Shown here: positions 1-8,304 of the stretch, piece by piece
Position numbering within the stretch: the first letter of the stretch is position 1
Layout: each line of letters opens with the position of its first letter
DNA from: Sphingobacterium humi
Lineage (GTDB): Bacteria; Bacteroidota; Bacteroidia; Sphingobacteriales; Sphingobacteriaceae
Direction of reading: 5' to 3'
DNA: 64,000 nt
Assembly (NCBI RefSeq): GCF_009768885.1
Contig: NZ_WSQA01000003.1
Coordinates: 1-64,000 of the forward strand
Notes under the pieces: model-generated
Told to the model about the DNA's origin: nothing
The model's input: only the letters and a program-made list of their open reading frames with translations
Database searches by the model: none
Program-made: the position numbers and the translations under genes

Positions 1-1
1 T

Positions 2-94
2 TTCAATGCAAAACTTAAGGCTTTTAGAAGTGTATTTCGAGGAGTTAGAGATACTACCTTTTTCTTATATCGGGTGATGAAATTGTATGCTTAA
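2..94 (+). pseudogene. C-terminal end of a transposase (ISL3/ISAon1-like), cut by the window edge
   Basis: An open frame runs from the first base of the window to a TAA at 92-94 and encodes 30 residues beginning FNAKLKAFRSVFRGVRDTTF. I recognise this as resembling the extreme C-terminus of DDE transposases of the ISL3-like ISAon1 group common in Bacteroidota (family recall, not a search). The downstream stretch to about 118 (CCCCCAAACTTTCGGTATGA) could include the element's right end. Whether the upstream part is intact cannot be seen. It may be simply a partial gene rather than a pseudogene. Confidence 0.55.
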
Positions 95-726
95 AAATTA
101 TTACCCCCCAAACTTTCGGTATGATCCCAAGTATTGTCATCGTGAGCTGTCATCCTGAGCGAAGTCGAAGGACTGGTACGTCAAATACAATCAGCAATAT
201 CTTAGAAAGGGCTTAATTAACGAAAACAATCTAGTATAGTAGGAAGTTAGTTTCATCCCTTCAAGATATATGTCGTCAGCGTTTCAAGGTCTTAGCACCG
301 CACAGCATATAAAAAAGAGATATGCTTCAAAAATCAAAAAACCTCGATGGAAAAAGTATGGTTATTTTTTAGAGATGGAAAGCTTTCATTAAAAGGTACT
401 TTGTCCCTACAACACTATGTCTAAAGACTTAGGAAATTCATACCTGTAGTTTGTGATGGCAAAACACATTCTTGGTCACAAAATAAGGTCAATAATTAAG
501 GCAAAATGCTAAGAACAGCAATTACCGATGCGGGGGCATACGACATCTTTGTTAACCAAATAAGGTATATTTAATATTCGGCCTGAATGATTTTTGTCAT
601 CAGGGAAAGGGTGTATCGCTTCAAAGAGGTAATGAACGATGCACATTTATAACAGAAAATCCTTTGGCTTATAGAAGTGCAATCGTATTAAAAATCATGA
701 AAGAAATTTCTCAACGCTAATGATTT
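95..726. other. Gene-poor spacer between transposase end and hipA
   Basis: About 630 bases without a convincing gene. It begins with the presumed insertion-sequence end, then carries one inverted copy of the dispersed GATGACAG-type repeat (about 136-180), then AT-rich sequence with stops in all frames. A short open frame around 562-720 ends in TAA just before the hipA stop. It has no recognisable start or family. The whole stretch looks like decayed accessory DNA. Confidence 0.5.
136..180 (-). repeat. Dispersed intergenic repeat, inverted copy
   Basis: The sequence GTCATCCTGAGCGAAGTCGA followed by AGGACTGGTACGTCAA is the reverse complement of the units near 3370-3415 and 3482-3520 (ACGTACCA...CCTTCGACTTCGCTCAGG). 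The unit has two parts: a TGACGTACCAGTCG half and a CTTCGACTTCGCTCAGGATGACAG half. Such units occur in intergenic DNA of this window only. Confidence 0.75.
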
Positions 727-1956
727 TTAATGCTTTTTTAGAAAGTTTGAAATGAGTTTGATGTTTGAATTTTGCACATGATACATTTTAGATAATTCTA
801 CCCACCTGTCTAATGCGCTCTTTGTCTGCTCAATAACTTCCTCTATAAATTTTTTAGATAATTTTGATTCCTGCCCTAGTTTTCTTAAATGTTCGATATT
901 AGGGGTCTTACCTTGCCCCATGACCATCGTGCTTTGCTCACCATTTGGCCCACTTGAAAAAGTAAGATCGTAAGCAGGGGCAACCTTCCATTCACCCTGT
1001 TCATCCATGAGGAAGCTGAAGTTCTTGGCGTGGTCGTCTCTATTATGAGCCAACACATTAAAAACAGCAAGACGGTACATTTTTTCCACTTCACGAATAT
1101 CTTTGGTTAGTGCTCCTGTTAAATTGAGCAAATCTTCATAGTCTAATGATGGTGTTCTGAAATCACTGTGCAACAAGCCACATACTGTATGCATGTGTAA
1201 TCGCCTATCGCTTTCTCTATCAAAACGCTTTACTGCAAAATAACCAGCTCCTTTTTTCGATGAAAATAAATGCACTTCCGGCATGAACACACCTGCTTCT
1301 TTCGCCAAAAGCGCATAAACATATTCAATAGCACCAGCGTCGTAACCATCTTGGGCATTAGGAAACTTAACCAACCATGGTTCGAAGTGATTTTCAAGCT
1401 CTTTTGCTCCATATGAAATACTATTTCTATCTGCACTTAAACCAATCAAACCTTTGGGACGTGCTCCTCCAGAAGATCCGTTTAAAGCTAATAATTCTGG
1501 AAGAACATCTTCGGATGTACCTTTTAATACATTTTCTGTTTGTGTGGCTAGACAATCTAAGTCAATTATCTCATGCTCATTTGTAGGGCTATAATCTGGT
1601 TCATATACCAAAGCTCCCATGCCAAATAATCCGACATGTGCCAAACGCTCCAACGGAGAAATACTTGCAGGTAATATACCTTGCGATTTTGCCATCCGGT
1701 CAAAAAGTAAACGACCCCAGCCATCAGGTAAACTGTCGCTAAACACGCCAGCCAATCCTTCAAAAGGACGCATAGGAAGCTCTATAATACCGGTTTGAAG
1801 AGGCAAACGGAAAGGAGAAATTTCCAGGCCTTTTTGTAAGAATTCAGGATCATACTCAAAATAAATAACACGATCACGTATAGCTAAACGCCCTACTTGT
1901 TGAATTCCAGAGCCAAAATTCAACCCAACCTTAACTTCTGAAGTGGAATGGATCAT
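727..1956 (-). CDS. hipA: HipA-type serine/threonine kinase toxin
   Basis: This 409-residue protein is a full-length HipA-family kinase, the toxin of a type II toxin-antitoxin pair; characterised members phosphorylate glutamyl-tRNA synthetase or other translation factors in the cytoplasm. Residues 5-115 form the N-terminal HipA domain. The kinase part shows the loop NGSSGGARPK at 159-168, an ATP-site lysine in LVKFP at 195-199, the catalytic segment HNRDDHAKN at 304-312 (Asp308 the likely catalytic base) and the metal-binding Asp330 in PAYDLTF. All key residues are present, so the kinase is probably active. Its ATG overlaps the stop of the antitoxin gene by 4 bases, so the two genes are translationally coupled. 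The target is unknown. The location beside a transposase end suggests transfer. Confidence 0.9.
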   Translation of the reverse strand: MIHSTSEVKVGLNFGSGIQQVGRLAIRDRVIYFEYDPEFLQKGLEISPFRLPLQTGIIELPMRPFEGLAGVFSDSLPDGWGRLLFDRMAKSQGILPASISPLERLAHVGLFGMGALVYEPDYSPTNEHEIIDLDCLATQTENVLKGTSEDVLPELLALNGSSGGARPKGLIGLSADRNSISYGAKELENHFEPWLVKFPNAQDGYDAGAIEYVYALLAKEAGVFMPEVHLFSSKKGAGYFAVKRFDRESDRRLHMHTVCGLLHSDFRTPSLDYEDLLNLTGALTKDIREVEKMYRLAVFNVLAHNRDDHAKNFSFLMDEQGEWKVAPAYDLTFSSGPNGEQSTMVMGQGKTPNIEHLRKLGQESKLSKKFIEEVIEQTKSALDRWVELSKMYHVQNSNIKLISNFLKKH

Positions 1957-2261
1957 TTTTTACGCCCTCTTTTTCGTGAAACAGTACGAGTGTCCTTTAA
2001 AACATCGTCTATGGAGGTAAAAGTTGGTTTTGTAGGTTTGAGCACGTTAATTATATCTTCTAATCCGCCAACAACCAGGAGAAGCTTCAAAAGAGATTCT
2101 AATGAAATAGCACCCTTTTGCTCAAACTTTCGCAAAGTAGCTAAAGGTACGCCCGAACGTTCAGCTAAGCCTTCTTGGGTTAATTCCATCGAAAGCCGCC
2201 TAGCCCGAATGTTTTCTGATAATTTTTGCTGTGCTTTTGATACGGATATAAATGATATCAT
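1953..2261 (-). CDS. hipB: HipB-type XRE antitoxin/repressor
   Basis: This 102-residue protein is the expected partner of HipA. Residues 10-65 form an XRE helix-turn-helix (SENIRARRLSMELTQEGLAE, then GVPLATLRKFEQKG). The C-terminal tail is basic (RKRGRKK), which is unusual for a short antitoxin and could aid DNA or HipA contact. It lies immediately upstream of hipA with a 4-base overlap, the standard antitoxin-first order. HipB proteins neutralise HipA and repress the operon by binding palindromic operators. A perfect 16-bp palindrome lies 33 bases upstream of this start. Confidence 0.85.
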   Translation of the reverse strand: MISFISVSKAQQKLSENIRARRLSMELTQEGLAERSGVPLATLRKFEQKGAISLESLLKLLLVVGGLEDIINVLKPTKPTFTSIDDVLKDTRTVSRKRGRKK

Positions 2262-2293
2262 TATATTTGTTAATAAACTTTAACTATGTTTAC

Positions 2294-2309
2294 TAATACT
2301 ATAGTATTA
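2294..2309. promoter_or_regulatory. Perfect 16-bp palindrome, candidate HipB operator
   Basis: TAATACTATAGTATTA is a perfect palindrome located 33 bases upstream of the hipB start codon, in the expected promoter region. HipB-family dimers bind such symmetric sites. That this is the operator is an inference from symmetry and position. No second copy was noticed nearby. Confidence 0.5.
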
Positions 2310-2554
2310 CAAATTTAATAAATTTTAAAGAGAAAACTACTTCGACTGAATAGTTTATCGTGTTACAAAATCTTCTGGCACAATGCATGAAATATCATAT
2401 TAACGTAGATCATGCAAAACCCTCAACAAAAATATTATGTTTCGTGTCAGATAAAGATGCTTTTATTAGCAAAGCTTTTTATTAACAATAAAATATTCGT
2501 TTTATAAATCAATGGCGAGAACAAGTTAATACCTAGTCATATCCCCACCCAGCC

Positions 2555-3175
2555 TTACTTCGTCATCACGTCTATCAAAGGCCTTCTATAATCATGGTCC
2601 TTTTCCGATAACTCCAATTCCCGATCTGCCAAATCGATATTTAAGAACAGTTCCGAATACAATTCCTCCTGATCCTCTTCAAAAAACAACTTCAACCGAT
2701 AGTATTCACTTTGATTTAAATCTACCGGCATTTCGTTTAAGCTAAAAGCCGTGGCATATACTGGATCTTTAGTAAATCCTTTCGTCGTAGCTACACCATA
2801 TAATTCCGCCAAAGCCTGAATAAAAGTATCGCTTTCTGCACCAATTGAACTTAGTTTAACACCATTCGGAATAAAAGAACCTTCAGCCGATATATCGCCA
2901 TCCACAATTCCGGCAGGAATGTTTGCATTAACTTCTATCGCTAAACCAATAGTTTTGTCTTTATACAGTCCTTTTGCCAGGTAGATATGCGAGGTATCCG
3001 TCTTTGTTTCATCAGTAATTTTTAGGAAAACATCAATAAATCCTTCTTCCGGATCAATACGTTGGGTAATATCTTGTAATTGCATAAGTGCTGCCTGTTG
3101 AGGTTTATTCGTATTGCCGCAGCCAAGCATAAATAGGAAACTAAAGAATAGGGGATAGGTAATTTGTTTTTTCAT
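2555..3175 (-). CDS. Hypothetical lipoprotein
   Basis: I do not recognise a family. The start at 3175 (MKKQITYPLFFSFLFMLGCG) gives a typical lipoprotein signal peptide with Cys19 in MLGC; an in-frame upstream ATG at 3220 would bury the signal behind 15 charged residues and is less likely. The mature part of about 188 residues is acidic and has no further membrane segment. It is probably anchored in the outer or inner membrane facing the periplasm. It is a monocistronic gene flanked by long spacers on both sides, so context gives no function. Confidence 0.65.
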   Translation of the reverse strand: MKKQITYPLFFSFLFMLGCGNTNKPQQAALMQLQDITQRIDPEEGFIDVFLKITDETKTDTSHIYLAKGLYKDKTIGLAIEVNANIPAGIVDGDISAEGSFIPNGVKLSSIGAESDTFIQALAELYGVATTKGFTKDPVYATAFSLNEMPVDLNQSEYYRLKLFFEEDQEELYSELFLNIDLADRELELSEKDHDYRRPLIDVMTK

Positions 3176-3367
3176 GGCAATGTGCAGCTGTGCTATAATT
3201 GTTTTTCTTTTAGGCCACAAAAATGGTTCCTTAATTTGAAAATTAAACGATTACAGTATAAAGTGAGTGACTTTGTAGATTGTTGTAGCAGTCGTAGTGG
3301 TTCGACTTCGCTGCCAATTACATGTTTTTGCAACATGTTGCTAATAAACATATTAAGTATTACTGAT

Positions 3368-3530
3368 TGCATTGACGCACCAGTCGTTCGTCCTTCGACT
3401 TCGCTCAGGATGACAGTTCACGATGACATGTTTGCACAAAACGCTGTAAGTAAGGTGGTTATGCATTGTTGTTTGCATTGACGTACCAATGGTTCGTCCT
3501 TCGACTTCGCTCAGGATGACAGCTCACCAT
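3368..3530 (+). repeat. Two direct copies of the dispersed repeat
   Basis: Copy 1 starts with TTGACGCACCAGTCGTTCG and copy 2 with TTGACGTACCAATGGTTCG; each is followed by TCCTTCGACTTCGCTCAGG and ATGACAG. They are about 110 bases apart and lie in the same orientation. An inverted copy is at 136-180 and diverged copies lie at 34055-34095 and 34565-34605. Confidence 0.8.
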
Positions 3531-3604
3531 GACAACCCTGGCCACAACGCGACACAAAGCGGGCCGCAGTTTACTAGCATAGCGTGCCGTAGTTTGTAAG
3601 CAAT

Positions 3605-3880
3605 GCTTAACAAGCAATGCTACTTAATGTCATCACCTAACAATAAATTTTGCAAACATTTTACCCCCTCACGATGACAGCTCAGGATGACAAATCGATG
3701 ACAGCACTGACCAAAACGCAGTACAAAGAGGGCCACAGTTTACAATATAGCTAACCAAATGTCTCACAGCTAGGTCTAAATACTAACTACTCCATACTAA
3801 CTACTAACTACTTTATACTAAATACTATTCTCCCCCCTTTCTCACCCCTTTCACACCCCTTTCAAACCCCTTTGCCAAGG
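3605..3880 (+). repeat. Left arm of long imperfect inverted repeat
   Basis: Positions 3605-3680 (GCTTAACAAGCAATGCTACT through TTACCCCCTCACGATGACA) match the reverse complement of 33911-33984 with only a few differences over about 75 bases. Positions 3771-3880, a CTAACTACT stretch followed by CCCCTTT units, match the reverse complement of about 33725-33828. The order of the two blocks is preserved in inverted orientation, so this is one homologous spacer present twice, head to head, about 30 kb apart. Confidence 0.75.
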
Positions 3881-4061
3881 GTGCTGAATGGGGAGTGAAA
3901 GAAGCCAAAGTAGCCTTTGCAAAAAACTGGAGTCCTAGGATGTTCTAAGTTAATCTCAACCATTGATTTGCAAGTTAACATCGATTACTTTATGCTGATT
4001 TTACCATGAAATCCGATGAAATGCTTTATTTTAGTAAAAAATACGTGTAAAAACTTTATCA

Positions 4062-4089
4062 TTTGTTGGCTGAGCGGATAGCCAACAAA
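4062..4089 (+). promoter_or_regulatory. Inverted repeat before the lacI-type gene
   Basis: TTTGTTGGCT and AGCCAACAAA are 10-base perfect complementary arms around an 8-base loop, ending 18 bases before the start codon of the regulator. It may be a 5'-UTR hairpin limiting translation or an operator for a dimer. It differs in sequence from the TTGCAAAACC operator in front of susC, so autoregulation by the same protein is not obvious. Confidence 0.4.
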
Positions 4090-4107
4090 ATTTAGCGCCT
4101 ATATAAG

Positions 4108-5097
4108 ATGTCAATTAGTGAGATTGCCAAGCATTTAAACGTATCGAAGTCCACTGTTTCTCTGGTTATTAATGGGAAGGCAGAGCAGGGGCGTATTAGT
4201 CAGGAATTGGCTAAGCGCATTATGGACTATGTCAATGAAATTGGTTACAAGCCGAATGCCTTGGCAAAAAGCCTGGCAACCGGCAAGACCCATACCATTG
4301 GCTTGATTGTTGAAAATATTGGCGACTCCTTTTTCGGGCCTATTGCCCTGCATATTGAGGAATACCTGCGCCAGCACGGCTATTATGTGCTGTATAGCAG
4401 CACCCTTGGCGAGGAGGATATTGCACGCAATATTGTGCAGGCCATGGTAGATAAGCAGGTGGAAGGTCTTATCCTTTCGCCAACCATTGGGCAGGAAGCC
4501 CAGGTGATGCAGGTATTGAAAAATAAAATGCCGCTGGTGATCTTTGATAGACGTATTCCGGGTGTGGAAACCAATTATGTGGGAACCGATAACTACACGG
4601 CCAGTAAGAAGGCCGTAGAACACCTGTTTGACAGTGGCTTTTCGCAAATCGGGATGATCACCATTGATTCCCAACAGCCGCAGATGCTCGATCGTTTACG
4701 TGGCTATCATGAAATCATCGCCAAGCGAAAAGCAAAACCTCAACTGCTGCAACTTTCTTATACCCTGGAGCGGCCAGATCGCATACAGGCTATCAAGGAA
4801 TTTCTACAAAATAACAAACAGTTGGATGCTTTGTATTTTAGTACCAACTACTTATGTGTCTCTACCCTGAAGGCTATACAATTGTTACCAAAGGCAAAGA
4901 CCTATGGCATGCTTGCCTTTGACGATCATGAGCTTTTTGAACTGTTAAACCCTAAAATCTCCTGTATCCGTCAACCCTTGGAAGATATCGCAAAAGCTAT
5001 CGTAGCTACCTTAATTGCCCAAATTAAGGAGCCCAAAAAATCATTTACCGACCAAGTTATTCCTTCCGATTTAATAATCAGGCAGAGTTCTCGCTAA
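4108..5097 (+). CDS. LacI-family transcriptional regulator
   Basis: This 329-residue protein is a full-length LacI/GalR regulator. Residues 2-48 form the helix-turn-helix and hinge (ISEIAKHLNVSKSTVSLVIN, then YKPNALAKSLATGKT). Residues 60-325 form the periplasmic-binding-protein-like sugar-sensing domain (TIGLIVENIGDSFF; LVIFDRRIPGVETNYVGTDN). It lies 96 bases upstream of the susC gene on the same strand. A perfect 20-bp palindrome sits just after the susC promoter, so it most likely represses the susCD-GH130-ROK-MFS operon until a sugar or sugar phosphate from the imported glycan binds. The effector is unknown. Confidence 0.92.
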   Translation: MSISEIAKHLNVSKSTVSLVINGKAEQGRISQELAKRIMDYVNEIGYKPNALAKSLATGKTHTIGLIVENIGDSFFGPIALHIEEYLRQHGYYVLYSSTLGEEDIARNIVQAMVDKQVEGLILSPTIGQEAQVMQVLKNKMPLVIFDRRIPGVETNYVGTDNYTASKKAVEHLFDSGFSQIGMITIDSQQPQMLDRLRGYHEIIAKRKAKPQLLQLSYTLERPDRIQAIKEFLQNNKQLDALYFSTNYLCVSTLKAIQLLPKAKTYGMLAFDDHELFELLNPKISCIRQPLEDIAKAIVATLIAQIKEPKKSFTDQVIPSDLIIRQSSR

Positions 5098-5103
5098 AAA
5101 AAA

Positions 5104-5135
5104 TTTGGAACTTATTCGTTTAAGGCATACCTTTA
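5104..5135 (+). promoter_or_regulatory. Bacteroidota-type promoter of the susC operon
   Basis: TTTG at 5104-5107 and TACCTTTA at 5128-5135 are separated by 20 bases, matching the phylum consensus TTTG-N19-21-TAnnTTTG with one mismatch. The start of transcription should fall near 5142, at the edge of the 20-bp operator. Confidence 0.65.
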
Positions 5136-5141
5136 TTCTAA

Positions 5142-5161
5142 TTGCAAAACCGGTTTTGCAA
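5142..5161. promoter_or_regulatory. Perfect 20-bp operator palindrome for the LacI-type regulator
   Basis: TTGCAAAACCGGTTTTGCAA is an exact palindrome with a central CG step, the form bound by LacI-family dimers. It directly follows the -7 element and would cover the transcription start, a classical repressor position. It lies 33 bases before the susC start. Assignment to the adjacent regulator is inferred from symmetry and location. Confidence 0.8.
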
Positions 5162-5193
5162 AAGAACCTACTATTTACCATTATAAATCGACT

Positions 5194-8100
5194 ATGTCAA
5201 ATGCAAAATTTTCAATCTATTTGGGAACGATATGTAGCTATATTGTTTGTGCGGCCTTAAGCGCTCCACTGTCTTATGCCCATGGGGGATTTGACGCGGA
5301 AAATACAGCAACCAAATATGTACAACAACAGTACAGCGGTCGGGTTACAGATCATCAGGGCGCAGCTTTGCTGGGCGCTTCGGTTCGAAATCTGAACTCC
5401 AATGCCGTCACCTTAACCGACGATGCAGGTCGGTTCAGCATCTCCGGAAAAGTAGGAGATAACCTCGAAATAACCTACACTGGCTATGAACGTGTGACCG
5501 TTCAGCTTCAAGGCAATACCGAGATACAGGTACAACTGACCTCAACCATGCAAAATGTGGAAGAAGTGGTGGTGATGGGGTATAACAGCCTTCGCCAATC
5601 GAATATCTCCGGGGCGGTAAGCCGTGTAGATATGAACGTTGCCGATAAACGCCGCGTGCAGGATGTGGGGCAATTGCTGCAGGGACAAGCTGCGGGTATT
5701 TCCGTCACCCAATCTACCGGTCAGCCCGGTGATGCCATCGATATCCGCATTCGCGGGGTAGGAACCATTGGCAACAATTCACCTTTATTTATTATCGATG
5801 GGATACCAACGACGAACTTCAGCTTTATTAATCCGGCCGATATCGAATCCTTGTCCGTTTTAAAAGATGCCTCAGCAGCCTCCTTATATGGTTCACGCGC
5901 TGCCGCAGGGGTCATCTTAGTAACCACGAAGCGGGGTAAATCGGGGCAAACCCGCATCGATGTCAATGCCTATACCGGTATTCAGCAGGCCAGCAACTTG
6001 CCGACCATGATGAATACCGAGCAATACCTGAATACCATGGAGAAAGCCTGGCGCAATACCAATGCCACAGGCAGCAATCCCTATACCGTGCAAAAAACAC
6101 GTACCGACCTGGCCAATACCGATTGGTTAAATGAACTGTTTGAAACGGGGAAAACCAACAGCTTTCAGCTCTCGGCTTCCGGTGGGTCTGACAAAGTAAC
6201 CTACATGTTGTCAACAGGCTATTACGGTCAAAATGGTATTGTGGTTAATAATAACGATCGCTATCAGCGCTTGGAAGCACGTTCCAATATCCATGCGAAA
6301 TTGAGCGAGCGCGTCGAAGTTAAGAGTAATATCCTGTTGAATCATCAGGATAAAATGGCGGTTTCCTCCCGAGGCGATGCACCGGGCATTATTCGCCATG
6401 CCTTGTTACGGCCGCCAGTGCTGGGGGTATATAAAGACCCGAGCGACCCGACCTATCGTGTGGATAATCCCTATACAGATTTACCCTTCTATAAAGGGCC
6501 AAAAGACTTCCAATCTGGCTTGTACGAATGGTCTCAAAACCCAGTAGCCTTGGCTAATTTCTCTAATAACAACCTGAAGCAATTCAAGGTGTTTGGTAAT
6601 GTGGAAGCGGCGGTGAATATTTTAAAAGATAAATCTTTACGCTTTCGTTCCAATGTGGGTTTGGAGTTGAACTTTAACCATAACAAAGCCTTTTTCACCA
6701 ACTTTGGCGATGATGAACGGGTAGACCCAACGGTGGATGTGGGGCAGGGCAGGGTCAACCGTCCGAATGGTTTAAATGAAGATCGGGGTGAAGATTATAC
6801 CTTGACTTGGAATAATGTGTTAAACTATGATAAGACCTTGGGCGACCATCAGATTAATGCTTTGGCGGGTACTGAATTTATCAATAACCAAAGCAGCTCC
6901 ATCAATGCCTCCCGCAGAAGATTTGAATATACCTTAGATAGGTTCCAATACATGGACTTGGGCGGCACTTCGCAAGATCTATGGAATGGGGGCTTTGCTC
7001 AGGAATGGGCTTTATTCTCGCTGTTTAGCTCAGCAACCTATTCCTATAAAAATCGCTATACCCTAACGGGAAATATTCGTGCAGATGCTTCCTCTCGTTT
7101 CGGCTCCGACAATAAATGGGGTTATTTCCCATCGGTAGCCCTAGGTTGGATTTTGACCAACGAAGATTTCTTCCCCAAGAATGAAGTGCTCAATTACCTG
7201 AAATTAAGAGCAAGTACCGGTAAGCTGGGGAACCAAAATATTACCAACTATGCCTACCTCACGTTATTTAGCCGCGAAGGAAATATTACTCGATACGGAA
7301 ATCCTGCCTTAAAATGGGAAACTACCCTGCAAGATAACCTGGGTTTGGATATGCAATTGTTAAACAATACCCTGGAATTGAATGTGGATGTGTTTAAAAA
7401 GAAAACCAAGGATATTTTATTAGCCGTAAGCCTCCCAACTTTCGTGGGCAATGTAGATGCCACCTATGTGAATGCCGGACAAGTGGAAAATACAGGCTTC
7501 GAATTAAACCTGCGCTATAAAAACAGCCTAGCCAATGACGGGCATTACAGCTTTGGGGGGAACTTAACCCATATTAAAAATAAGGTAGCTGCCCTGCACG
7601 AGAATGTTCCACGTATCATTGGTGAGGTATCGCGCGCGGAAATTGGCCAACCCTTAGATGTGTATTACGGATACCAAATGGATGGCATCTATCAAAATGC
7701 AGCCGAAGTAAAAGCTCATCAGCATGGCGTCACTACGCCAGTAAGTAAACCTGGGGATATCCGATTTAAAGACCTCAATAATGATGGTATCATCAATGAT
7801 GCCGACCGCACTTTTATCGGTAATCCGATTCCACGCTGGTCTTATGGTATGTTTGCTGCGGTAGATTATAAAGGATTTGACCTGAATGTGTTCTTCCAAG
7901 GGGTAAAAGGAGTAGACCGCTACAATGACGGTATGCGCATTGTAAACTTCGATTCCCGCCCGTTTAACTATACCACCCGGATGTTGGATGCCTGGGATGG
8001 CGAAGGTTCCAGCAATAGCCTGCCACGAGTTGCCTTTGAAGATACCGGCATCAGTAAGTTCTCTACGCTTTACATTGAGGATGCTTCTTACCTACGTTTG

Positions 8101-8301
8101 AAAAATGTGGAACTAGGCTATTCCTTTGGCAAGTTTTTGAACAACTGGGGCGTAAATGCTGCGCGCCTGTATGTATCGGCACAAAACCTATATACCTGGA
8201 CCAAGTATACCGGATTAGATCCGGAGACGACAGACTTAATTGATAAGGGAACCTATCCCCAATCAAAAACCATCTTATTAGGTCTTAACTTTAATTTCTA
8301 A
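5194..8301 (+). CDS. SusC/RagA-type TonB-dependent outer-membrane transporter
   Basis: This 1035-residue protein is a SusC-like importer of oligosaccharides. After a signal peptide (about residues 1-30) comes a carboxypeptidase-regulatory-like domain (about 47-120), a TonB-box-like stretch EEVVVMGY (about 127-134), the plug (RIRGVGTIGNNSPLFIIDGI; DASAASLYGSRAAAGVILVT) and a long beta barrel ending in the aromatic LLGLNFNF. It has no STN domain, consistent with control by LacI rather than by a sigma/anti-sigma pair. It pairs with the susD gene three bases downstream. The substrate is unknown; the GH130 and ROK neighbours suggest a mannoside-containing glycan. Confidence 0.95.
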   Translation: MSNAKFSIYLGTICSYIVCAALSAPLSYAHGGFDAENTATKYVQQQYSGRVTDHQGAALLGASVRNLNSNAVTLTDDAGRFSISGKVGDNLEITYTGYERVTVQLQGNTEIQVQLTSTMQNVEEVVVMGYNSLRQSNISGAVSRVDMNVADKRRVQDVGQLLQGQAAGISVTQSTGQPGDAIDIRIRGVGTIGNNSPLFIIDGIPTTNFSFINPADIESLSVLKDASAASLYGSRAAAGVILVTTKRGKSGQTRIDVNAYTGIQQASNLPTMMNTEQYLNTMEKAWRNTNATGSNPYTVQKTRTDLANTDWLNELFETGKTNSFQLSASGGSDKVTYMLSTGYYGQNGIVVNNNDRYQRLEARSNIHAKLSERVEVKSNILLNHQDKMAVSSRGDAPGIIRHALLRPPVLGVYKDPSDPTYRVDNPYTDLPFYKGPKDFQSGLYEWSQNPVALANFSNNNLKQFKVFGNVEAAVNILKDKSLRFRSNVGLELNFNHNKAFFTNFGDDERVDPTVDVGQGRVNRPNGLNEDRGEDYTLTWNNVLNYDKTLGDHQINALAGTEFINNQSSSINASRRRFEYTLDRFQYMDLGGTSQDLWNGGFAQEWALFSLFSSATYSYKNRYTLTGNIRADASSRFGSDNKWGYFPSVALGWILTNEDFFPKNEVLNYLKLRASTGKLGNQNITNYAYLTLFSREGNITRYGNPALKWETTLQDNLGLDMQLLNNTLELNVDVFKKKTKDILLAVSLPTFVGNVDATYVNAGQVENTGFELNLRYKNSLANDGHYSFGGNLTHIKNKVAALHENVPRIIGEVSRAEIGQPLDVYYGYQMDGIYQNAAEVKAHQHGVTTPVSKPGDIRFKDLNNDGIINDADRTFIGNPIPRWSYGMFAAVDYKGFDLNVFFQGVKGVDRYNDGMRIVNFDSRPFNYTTRMLDAWDGEGSSNSLPRVAFEDTGISKFSTLYIEDASYLRLKNVELGYSFGKFLNNWGVNAARLYVSAQNLYTWTKYTGLDPETTDLIDKGTYPQSKTILLGLNFNF

Positions 8302-8304
8302 GTC

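Larger units (their letters stand above)
3176..4061. other. Repeat-rich spacer, no gene
   Basis: Nearly 900 bases without a credible gene. It holds two direct copies of the dispersed repeat (about 3368-3415 and 3478-3530), a GATGACA-rich stretch (3671-3710), a CTAACTACT run (3780-3825) and a stretch of CCCCTTT units (3833-3875). Much of 3371-3880 has a recognisable reverse-complement counterpart at 33725-34095. A 105-codon open frame at 3164-3481 crosses the repeats and is not credible. Confidence 0.6.

Noticed and set aside
562..720. Short open frame ending just before hipA that could be a gene remnant
   Set aside because: It has no start codon with a leader, no recognised family, and lies in decayed AT-rich DNA. 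About 50 open codons is expected by chance.
3164..3481. 105-codon plus-strand frame over the repeats
   Set aside because: It crosses the dispersed repeat copies and overlaps the divergent lipoprotein signal region. The product looks like translated repeat DNA.
4135..4674. 179-codon minus-strand frame inside the LacI-type gene
   Set aside because: It is antisense to a full-length, well-conserved regulator and has no family features.
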